From the NCBI GenBank assembly GCA_020633435.1, contig JACKDP010000005.1, positions 310,001-374,000 on the forward strand: 64,000 nt of DNA, given 5' to 3'. The DNA is from Myxococcales bacterium. GTDB taxonomy: Bacteria; Myxococcota_A; Bradymonadia; UBA7976; UBA1532. The notes under the pieces were generated by a model that was not told where the DNA came from, did no database searches, and saw only the letters and a list, made by a program, of their open reading frames with translations. Numbering within the stretch: position 1 is the first letter of the stretch; each line of letters begins with the position of its first letter. Of the stretch, positions 57,633-64,000 are shown in pieces. The translations under genes and the position numbers were made by a program.

Positions 57633-58516
57633 TCGGGCGACGCCACGCGCTCCTGGTCCTCGGCCTGTTCGGCTGCGGCGGGCAGGACCCCGGCGCGGCC
57701 CTCGACCGGGCCATCGACGATCTGGCCGGCTCCCTGCTGGGGGACGAGCTGCGCATCCTGGTGGTGGCCACGCTGGTCATCGTCGTCGCCCGCTGGGGGG
57801 CGCGGCGCCTCGCGCGACAGGGCCTCGATCCGGGTGGCCGCGTCGACCGGATGGCCACGCTGACGACGGCCGCGACGGTGCTGCTGGCCCTCGCCCTGGG
57901 CCTCGGCGTACTCGTCCAGCGGGCCCCCGCCACGCTGCCCTGGGCCGTCGGGGGCCTCGCGCTGCTCGTGGTGCTCGGCCTGGCCGGCGTCGCGCGGGCC
58001 TTCGCCGCGGGCCTCGGCCTGGCGGTGCGCGACCGCATCCACGTGGGGGATCGCATCGAGGTGGGCCCCCTGCGGGGGCGCGTCGAGCGGGTGGGCCTGC
58101 TGTCCATCCGCGTCGCCCGCCCGGACGGCGCCGTCGCCTACCTGCCCGCGCACCGCCTCACCAGCGAGGCCGTCGAGGTGGCCCACGCCCGCCGGGGCAC
58201 GCCGGTGGAGTGGCGCTTCCAGGCCCCCCGCGCCCTCGCCGCCGCCGAGCGCCGCCAGCTCCGCGATCTGCTCGTCCTGTCGCCCTACCGCGATCCGGCG
58301 GGCGAGCCCGGCCTGACGGACCTGCCCGGCGGCGAGGTGCGGCTCACGCTGCCGGTCTGGTCGCCCGCCGCGGTGCCCGCCGCGACCGACTGGCTGGACG
58401 CCCGCCTGGAGGTCTTCCGCGCCCGCCTGCTGGAGGCCCCGCCGCCGGTGGAGGCGGGCCCGCCCGAGCGCCCGACCGCCGCGCTGCCGCCCCGATTGGA
58501 CGGATCTGCCGGATAA
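57629..58516 (+). CDS. MscS-like mechanosensitive channel protein
   Basis: This 295-residue protein has an N-terminal signal-like or anchor helix with 'LVLGLFGCGG', then about three membrane segments, the last being 'GVARAFAAGLGLAVRDRIHV'. The MscS core follows: 'GDRIEVGPLRGRVERVGLLS', 'IRVARPDGAVAYLPAHRL' (the usual iPN is replaced by LPAH) and a C-terminal mixed alpha/beta part. MscS channels open under membrane tension to release ions. GTG 57629 overlaps the stop of the antiporter-NTPase gene, so all three genes are coupled. A role as the release valve of this module is inferred from position. Confidence 0.8.
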   Translation: MIGRRHALLVLGLFGCGGQDPGAALDRAIDDLAGSLLGDELRILVVATLVIVVARWGARRLARQGLDPGGRVDRMATLTTAATVLLALALGLGVLVQRAPATLPWAVGGLALLVVLGLAGVARAFAAGLGLAVRDRIHVGDRIEVGPLRGRVERVGLLSIRVARPDGAVAYLPAHRLTSEAVEVAHARRGTPVEWRFQAPRALAAAERRQLRDLLVLSPYRDPAGEPGLTDLPGGEVRLTLPVWSPAAVPAATDWLDARLEVFRARLLEAPPPVEAGPPERPTAALPPRLDGSAG

Positions 58517-58584
58517 GGCTACGATGCCGGCCGCTCGCGCGGCGCCGGGCTCTCCCATGGCCGCGCTTCAACGCCAGGAGACCC

Positions 58585-60060
58585 GTGCTCTTTACCGATC
58601 GACCGCGCTACTCCCCGCGCGCGCTGGCCGCCGGAGGCGTCGTCTTCGCGGCCTTCCTCGCGCTGCTGGTGTCGCTGACGACGAAGGAGGCCCGGACGTC
58701 CGAGGCCGAGCAGCCGGCGCACCACCTGAGCGCCGCCGCCATCATCGCGCGCACCCCCGAGGCCACCGAGGAGGCGCTGCGGGCGGCCCTGACCGAGGCC
58801 GCCGCCCCCGAGAGCGCCGCCGCCGCCGCCGCCGCCTCCGAGGCCACCGCCGCCGCGGCCCCGCCCTCCGAGCCGCTGCCGCCGTTCGTCGATCACGAGG
58901 GCACGCTCGACAAGAACCAGACGCTCTCGGGCGCCCTCGGCCAGTTCGGCGTCGACGGGGCTCAGGTCAACGCCATCGTCCAGGCCCTCTCACCCCACTT
59001 CAGCTTCCGCCTGGCCCGCCCCGGGGCGCGCTACGGCCTGACCATCCGCACCGCCGACATGCGCGTGGAGAAGTTCCGCTTCGAGCACGGCCCGCTGGAG
59101 ATCTTCGAGGCCTACCGCGAGGGCGACGAGCTCAAGGGGCGGGCGGTGCCCGTCAACGTGAGCACCCGGGTCGTCTCGGCCGGCGGCGAGATCCAGTCCA
59201 CGCTCTACGAGGCCATCCAGGCCAGCGGCGAGTCGACGGGCATCGCGGGGAGCATGATCGACGTCTTCGCGTGGGACATCGACTTCTACAAGGACACCCG
59301 CCCCGGGGACCGCTTCAAGGTGCTCGTGGAGAAGGTCTACAAGGACGACACCTTCATCCGGTACGGCCGCCTGCTGGCCGCCGAGTACCAGAGCGTCAAG
59401 AAGGGCACCTTCCGGGTCTTCTGGTTCCAGGGCGCCGGCGAGAACAGCGGCGGCTACTACCTGGAGGACGGCCAGAGCGCCCGCAAGACGTTCCTGGCCA
59501 CGCCCCTCAAGTATGTGCGGGTGTCCAGCGGCTTCAACCGCCACCGCAAGCACCCCGTCCTCGGCTACACCAAGGCCCATATGGGCACCGACTTCGCGGC
59601 GCCCACCGGCACCCCCGTCTGGGCGATGGCCGACGGCAAGGTCACCTTCGCGGGCATGAAGGGGGCCAACGGCAACCTGGTCGTCATCCAGCACAAGGGC
59701 GGATTGACCAGCCTGTACGCGCACTTGCACCGCATCAAGGTCAAGCGCGGCCAGACGGTGGACCAGAAGCAGATCGTCGGCACCGTCGGCTCGACGGGCC
59801 GCTCCACGGGGCCGCACCTGCACTTCGGCGTGAAGGTCAACGGCAAGTACGTCAACCCCCAGGGCCTCAAGATGACGCGCGGCGAGGGCATCGCCCGCAA
59901 GCACCGCGCGGCCTTCGAGGCCCTGCGCGCGGAGCGCATCAAGATCCTGGAGGGCGTCGTCATCGGCGCCCCGCCCCCGATCGCGCTGGCGCCCACGACG
60001 GTGGTCGTGCCGCTGCCTGATGAAGAGCCCGAGTGGGACGCCGGCCCGCCCGATCCTTGA
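58585..60060 (+). CDS. M23-family murein endopeptidase
   Basis: This is a 491-residue protein with an N-terminal membrane anchor (about residues 12-32), an Ala/Glu-rich linker, and a domain like that of YebA/MepM ('TLSGALGQFGVDGAQVNAIV', OapA/LysM-like). The LytM peptidase core follows: 'AHMGTDFAAPTGTPVWAMAD' with the metal His and Asp, 'LYAHLHRI', and 'GPHLHFGVKVNGKYVNPQ' with the HxH pair. All zinc ligands are present. It should cut cross-links of peptidoglycan in the periplasm. GTG 58585 follows AGGAG. Confidence 0.92.
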   Translation: MLFTDRPRYSPRALAAGGVVFAAFLALLVSLTTKEARTSEAEQPAHHLSAAAIIARTPEATEEALRAALTEAAAPESAAAAAAASEATAAAAPPSEPLPPFVDHEGTLDKNQTLSGALGQFGVDGAQVNAIVQALSPHFSFRLARPGARYGLTIRTADMRVEKFRFEHGPLEIFEAYREGDELKGRAVPVNVSTRVVSAGGEIQSTLYEAIQASGESTGIAGSMIDVFAWDIDFYKDTRPGDRFKVLVEKVYKDDTFIRYGRLLAAEYQSVKKGTFRVFWFQGAGENSGGYYLEDGQSARKTFLATPLKYVRVSSGFNRHRKHPVLGYTKAHMGTDFAAPTGTPVWAMADGKVTFAGMKGANGNLVVIQHKGGLTSLYAHLHRIKVKRGQTVDQKQIVGTVGSTGRSTGPHLHFGVKVNGKYVNPQGLKMTRGEGIARKHRAAFEALRAERIKILEGVVIGAPPPIALAPTTVVVPLPDEEPEWDAGPPDP

Positions 60061-60120
60061 TCGGCCCGCCGCGCGGGGCGTGTGCTATCGTCCCGGCATG
60101 AACGCCCACGCCCGCACCCC

Positions 60121-61632
60121 ATGACCGACGAGACGCCGCCGCGGCGGGGCCTGCTCGGAGCCCTGCACCGCTACCGCCGTGTGCTGGGGGTGGCCGCGCT
60201 GGCGGGCTTCGGCCTGCTGATGGCGGGGGGCATCTTCCTCAGCCAGCTCGACGCCCGCCTGGGGCTCAACCTGTTCGGGCCGAAGACGTGGGTGGCGGGG
60301 GAGCCGGCCGTCATCCGCGTCGCCCTGCGGGAGCTGCGCTTCGATCGCCTGCAGGATCTGCGGCGGGCGACGGCGCGGCTCGTCGACGCCGAGGGCGTCG
60401 AGGCCGGGCCGTTCGAGCTGCGCGAGGCGGCGGGCACGATGGTGCAGGGCACCGTGCGGGTGCCCCACGCCGGGGCCTGGACGCTCACGGTCGAGGTGGA
60501 GGTCGAGGACGCCGGGCTCTCCATCGAGGTGCCCATCACCGCCCTGCCCACCGCCCCCGGCGTGGCGCTGCCGGCCGCGGCGAAGTCGCCCCCGCCGCCG
60601 AAGGCCGACGCCGGCCCCGTGAAGCTGGACGTGACGCCGCCCAACCAGGTGCTCTCGGGCAACCTGGCGGGATCACTGATGATCCGGGCCATGGACGAGC
60701 ACGGTACGCCCGTCGAGGCGCCCATCCGGCTCACCTTGAAGGAGGGCAAGTCCCTGCGGGATCTGCCGGCCGAGGTGCAGACGGGGCCCCACGGCCTGCA
60801 CGCCCTGGCCGTCCAGCCCATGCACCCCATCTTCTGGCTCGACCTGGACACGACGGAGAGCTTCGCCACCCGGCGGCTCAAGCACGCCTCGACGCAGTTC
60901 GTGCTGGTGACGGGGAAGCCCGTGGTGCAGCCGGGCGAGCGCCTGGCCGTGGGGGTGCGGTCGCTGCACCAGGCCGGCCCCGTCTTCGCGGACGTCTGGC
61001 TGGGGGACCGCTGGATCGCGAGCACCGCGGCGACGCTGGCCGATGGCGAGGCGCGCTTCTTCCTGCCGCTGCCCGCCGAGCTGCCCGAGGATCCGGCCCT
61101 GCTCTGGGTGCAGGCCTACCGCTCGCCCTACCTGCCCGGCCACGCCCGCGGGGGCGCCTACATCCTGGCGACGCGCCAGGCGCCCGAGCAGGCGGTGCGG
61201 GCCTTCGCCCGGCGCCTGGCCGACGAGGGCTTCGATCCGCTGTACGCCCGCTACCAGGCCGAGCACGCCGACGCCGAGCCGCTGCTCGCCCAGTACCTGC
61301 TGGGCCTGCCCGGCCGCCCCGACCGCGATCCGCCCCTGCTGGCCGACACGTCGGAGAGCGCCCGGCAGACCATCGGCGCGCTCAAGGGGCGGTGGCAGCA
61401 GCGCTTCGTCATCACCCTGCTGGCCATGGGCGCGCTGCTCTTCGGCCTGCTGATGCTGCTGGTGCGCCATAACTACCGCGACGTGAAGCGCCGCTGGGCC
61501 GAGGCCGGGGGCGACGAGGACGGGGCCATGGGCCCCCGCCGCGGGGTGCTGCTGGAGGCGTCCTACATCTTCTTCATCCTGGCCCTCTTCCTGGCCGGCC
61601 TCATCGAGCTCGTCCTCCGCATCCGCTGGTAG
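60121..61632 (+). CDS. Membrane protein with Ig-like periplasmic region
   Basis: This 503-residue protein is not assigned to a family. It has one membrane helix at about residues 21-42, a large extracytoplasmic part, and two helices near the C terminus (about 430-452 and 476-500). The periplasmic part has at least two beta-sandwich-like segments ('AGEPAVIRVALRELRFD', 'LTVEVEVEDAGLSIEVPITA', 'VVQPGERLAVGVRSLHQAGP'), similar in style to macroglobulin or MG2-type domains. The start is ATG 60121 with no clear Shine-Dalgarno. It follows the M23 peptidase by 60 bp and may be co-transcribed. Confidence 0.7.
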   Translation: MTDETPPRRGLLGALHRYRRVLGVAALAGFGLLMAGGIFLSQLDARLGLNLFGPKTWVAGEPAVIRVALRELRFDRLQDLRRATARLVDAEGVEAGPFELREAAGTMVQGTVRVPHAGAWTLTVEVEVEDAGLSIEVPITALPTAPGVALPAAAKSPPPPKADAGPVKLDVTPPNQVLSGNLAGSLMIRAMDEHGTPVEAPIRLTLKEGKSLRDLPAEVQTGPHGLHALAVQPMHPIFWLDLDTTESFATRRLKHASTQFVLVTGKPVVQPGERLAVGVRSLHQAGPVFADVWLGDRWIASTAATLADGEARFFLPLPAELPEDPALLWVQAYRSPYLPGHARGGAYILATRQAPEQAVRAFARRLADEGFDPLYARYQAEHADAEPLLAQYLLGLPGRPDRDPPLLADTSESARQTIGALKGRWQQRFVITLLAMGALLFGLLMLLVRHNYRDVKRRWAEAGGDEDGAMGPRRGVLLEASYIFFILALFLAGLIELVLRIRW

Positions 61633-61727
61633 CCAGAAAAGTCCGCCGCGCGGAAAAGAACCGACCCGCCGCTCCGGAACACCGGGACGACGCCACCGAC
61701 GGCGTCCCTGCTGAACGGAGAACTCTC

Positions 61728-62654
61728 ATGAAGATCAGCTACTTCGCGCCTCTCGCCCTGGCCCTCGCCGCGTGCCAGGGCCCGGGGGGTCCGGGGGAGG
61801 AGTACGCCGCGGGGGCCGCCCCGGCGGCGTACGCGGGCAAGGCCGACGGGGTGAGCCCCTGCGACGAGCTGCGCGCCCGCATCAGCGCCCTCCAGGCGCG
61901 GGCCGAGGCGGGGGACCGCCGGGCCGCCCTGCAGGCCCGCGCGCTGGCGGGGCAGCTCGCGCTGCTGGAGCGGGAGGGGGCCTGCGAGCCCCCCCGCGCC
62001 CCCGTCCCGCCGGGGGAGAAGGCCTGCGCCGCCGACCTGGACGGCGACGGGCTGCTGGACATGGACGAGCTGTTCGGCCACGGCGCCCCCGGCGCGGCCT
62101 GCGACGCCGACGACGTGATCGTCCGCTGCCCGCCGCGCCAGGTGCGCCCGGCGGCCCCGGCGGAGCGCGTCGTGCACACGGGCACCGCGGGCCGGCCGAC
62201 CATCCCCCGGTTCCTGCCGCGGGATCTGCTGGAGCGGTTCCTGGAGTGGGTCCGCAGCCTGGGCATCCACGAGAACGAGTACGAGGAGGACACCTACGAC
62301 TGCGACGACTTCGCGGCCGATCTGGAGGAGGCCATCGAGGACGCCGGCGCCGAGGCCGGCCTGCCGGGCGTCGGCACCTTCACGTACGTGGCCTGCGACC
62401 TGGTGGACGGCCAGTACCAGGAGGCCCACGCCCTGACCGACGTGCACCTGCTCGGCCAGATCTTCTGGGTGGAGCCGCAGACCGCCCAGATCGCCAACCT
62501 GGACAGCAACGGCGACGGGAAGGTGAGCTTCGTCACCGACCTGAGCAGCTACCCGACGCCCACCGAGGCCCACGCCGATCCGCACAAGGCCTGCTTCGTG
62601 GCCGTGTTCGAGAGCGCCGACGCGGCGGAGGCGGCCGGCCTCGTCCTCGATTGA
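61728..62654 (+). CDS. Lipoprotein with transglutaminase-like cysteine protease pattern
   Basis: This 308-residue protein has the signal 'APLALALAAC', lipidated at Cys16. A Cys-poor helical part and a calcium-type loop 'DLDGDGLLDMDEL' follow. The C-terminal domain has 'TYDCDDFAADLEEA' and 'EAHALTDVHLLGQIFWVEPQ'. Cys in DCDDFA followed by His in EAH resembles the bacterial transglutaminase-like cysteine proteinase group, where a Cys-His-Asp set acts on peptides or glutamine side chains. A second loop 'DSNGDGKVSF' may bind calcium. The start ATG 61728 has a GGAG site. The activity is inferred. Confidence 0.65.
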   Translation: MKISYFAPLALALAACQGPGGPGEEYAAGAAPAAYAGKADGVSPCDELRARISALQARAEAGDRRAALQARALAGQLALLEREGACEPPRAPVPPGEKACAADLDGDGLLDMDELFGHGAPGAACDADDVIVRCPPRQVRPAAPAERVVHTGTAGRPTIPRFLPRDLLERFLEWVRSLGIHENEYEEDTYDCDDFAADLEEAIEDAGAEAGLPGVGTFTYVACDLVDGQYQEAHALTDVHLLGQIFWVEPQTAQIANLDSNGDGKVSFVTDLSSYPTPTEAHADPHKACFVAVFESADAAEAAGLVLD

Positions 62655-62709
62655 GGCGCTGCGCACGGGAGTGGCCAACGGCCCCCCCGCGTCCGGTATA
62701 GTCGCCCCC

Positions 62710-64000
62710 ATGCGATGCCTCACCCTGCTCGGTTTTCTGGCCTTCCTCGCCGCGTGTGGCGAGGAAGCGGCCCCCGCCTGCAAGAGCGACAGCGATTGCC
62801 CCACCGGATACACCTGTGATTTCGACCGCTTCGCCGGCGACTGCGTGCAGCAGGTCTACGTCGTCCGCTGCGGGCGCACGTTCTGTGAGTGGCCCTACCA
62901 GCGCTGTGTCGACGGGCAGGAGTGTGTCGAGGCCAGCGAGCTGCCCGATGGCGGGGCCGGCGGGGCCGGGGGCGCCGGGGGCGCGGGTGGCGTCGGCGGC
63001 GGGGCCGGTGGCGCTGGCGGGGCCGGCGGCGTGGGCGGCGGCGGAGGCGTCGGCGGCCAGCCCGACATGAGCGTCGAGGTGCCCGCGCCCCGCGTCCTCA
63101 TCGAGAGCCCCATCGACGGCCAGACGTTCTTCGACGCGCCCCCCATGCTGTCGGGCCAGGTGCTCGGCCTGGTGGCCAGCGGGCGGGTGACGCTGGAGGT
63201 GGACGGCGCGATGCCCGGCACGGCGCTCTCGCCCGACGCCGACGGGCGCTTCTCCCACCCGCTCGGCGGGCTCGCGCCGGGCACCCGCCGGCTGACGGTG
63301 GTGGCCGAGCAGGGCCCCCACCGGGCCGAGGCGTCCATCAGCATCCGGCTCGACTTCCGCGTCAGCGTCCGGGGCGGCCAGCTCGAGGCGGGCGGCCGGC
63401 CCTTCCGCTTCGTGGCCGTGAACGCGCCCAGCCTGCTCACGCTGGCCTTCGAGGATGACGGCCAGGCCCGCGTCGCGGCCGTGCTGGCCCAGGCCCGCGC
63501 CCTCGGCGTCAACGTGGTGCGCGCCCGCGCCTACGACGACCGCCCCAACGCCCGGACGGCCATCCAGACCGCCCCGGGGCAGTACAGCGAGGCGGGGCTG
63601 GTGGCCCTCGACCGCCTGGTGGCCGCGGCGGGGGAGGTGGGCATGAAGCTCATCCTGCCGCTGGTGGACGACGACGCCGCCTACGGGGGCATCCCCCAGT
63701 ACCTGCGCTGGGCCGGCCTGCCGGGCGCCCGCGCCGACTTCCGCCAGTTCTTCGTCGCCGGGCAGATCCGCGAGTGGTTCAAGGCCCACGCCCGCACCGT
63801 GATCGAGCGGACGAACTCCCTGACGGGCAACTCCTTCTTCAATGATCCCGCCATCTTGGCGTGGGAGGTCGTCGACGGCCTCGACGCGGCGCAGGTCTTC
63901 GGGGACGCCACCGGCAACCAGGTCAACGACTTCTTCTCCGACGTGACGGCGGCCCTCAAGGCCTCGGCGCCGACGCAGCTCATCATCACGGGCGACGTGG
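62710..64000 (+). CDS. GH5-like glycoside hydrolase lipoprotein, runs off the window
   Basis: The frame is open to the end of the window (430 codons seen). The signal 'LLGFLAFLAAC' gives a lipidated Cys. A Cys-rich knot follows ('CKSDSDCPTGYTC', 'CGRTFCEWPYQRC'), then a Gly/Ala/Val linker, a beta-sandwich ('VLIESPIDGQTFFDAPP') and the first half of a TIM barrel ('RFVAVNAPSLLTLAF', 'LGVNVVRARAYDD', 'GMKLILPLVDD', 'NDPAILAWEVVDGLD'). The order resembles GH5 mannanases. At the place where those have AWELANE, this one reads AWEVVDG, so the usual acid/base Glu is not there. It may be inactive or use another residue. Confidence 0.75.
   Translation, partial: MRCLTLLGFLAFLAACGEEAAPACKSDSDCPTGYTCDFDRFAGDCVQQVYVVRCGRTFCEWPYQRCVDGQECVEASELPDGGAGGAGGAGGAGGVGGGAGGAGGAGGVGGGGGVGGQPDMSVEVPAPRVLIESPIDGQTFFDAPPMLSGQVLGLVASGRVTLEVDGAMPGTALSPDADGRFSHPLGGLAPGTRRLTVVAEQGPHRAEASISIRLDFRVSVRGGQLEAGGRPFRFVAVNAPSLLTLAFEDDGQARVAAVLAQARALGVNVVRARAYDDRPNARTAIQTAPGQYSEAGLVALDRLVAAAGEVGMKLILPLVDDDAAYGGIPQYLRWAGLPGARADFRQFFVAGQIREWFKAHARTVIERTNSLTGNSFFNDPAILAWEVVDGLDAAQVFGDATGNQVNDFFSDVTAALKASAPTQLIITGDV

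Overview
The window is about 73% G+C with tightly packed, often overlapping genes, many GTG and TTG starts, and many lipoproteins carrying Gly/Ala/Asp-rich linkers. Together with a MYXO-CTERM-like tail (Cys, hydrophobic stretch, RRRR), a Hanks-type Ser/Thr kinase and several secreted calcineurin-like phosphoesterases, this points to a member of the Myxococcota or a close deltaproteobacterial relative. The assignment is by inference; no rRNA is present. The sequence ends inside a gene at the right edge.

Layout. 81-190: tRNA-Arg(CCG) with a strong terminator. 337-5807: an overlapping operon of an HTTM companion, an HTTM-TPR membrane protein, an LpxH-like phosphoesterase, an SGNH protein and an MBOAT acyltransferase. 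5823-13338: a lipoprotein, a cardiolipin synthase, a metallophosphoesterase-GH114 fusion, and a YHS / ECF sigma / purple-acid-phosphatase-like operon whose last gene carries a frameshift in a 15-bp repeat. 13502-15721: two Cys-rich lipoprotein paralogs, one of them cut off from its start by an IS3-family element. 16150-25950: a VOC protein, lipoproteins, a Ser/Thr kinase, a cytochrome c, a metallophosphoesterase, a DprE2/DprE1-like pair, a TerB/SPFH zinc-ribbon protein and an LDLa-repeat lipoprotein with a frameshift. 26031-26101: abutted IS ends.

26244-42658 is a lipid-synthesis cluster: a TetR regulator, a 3263-residue type I fatty acid synthase with the domain order of the mycobacterial/fungal enzyme, AcpS, and a single-chain biotin-dependent acyl-CoA carboxylase of 1807 residues. 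The last three overlap head to tail, so the precursor maker, the synthase and the enzyme that activates its ACP are probably made together. It lies next to tRNA-Leu(CAA).

43030-52094: a GlpT-like transporter, Aat and a TolC/HlyD/RND efflux operon whose pump has an extra membrane block. 52294-58516: three overlapping genes, a CPA2-type antiporter, a second antiporter fused to a long helical region and a P-loop NTPase, and an MscS-like channel. This looks like an NTPase-controlled ion-flux module and is, with the fatty acid synthase cluster, the best candidate for something undescribed. 58585-64000: an M23 peptidase, a membrane protein, a transglutaminase-like lipoprotein and a truncated GH5-like lipoprotein.
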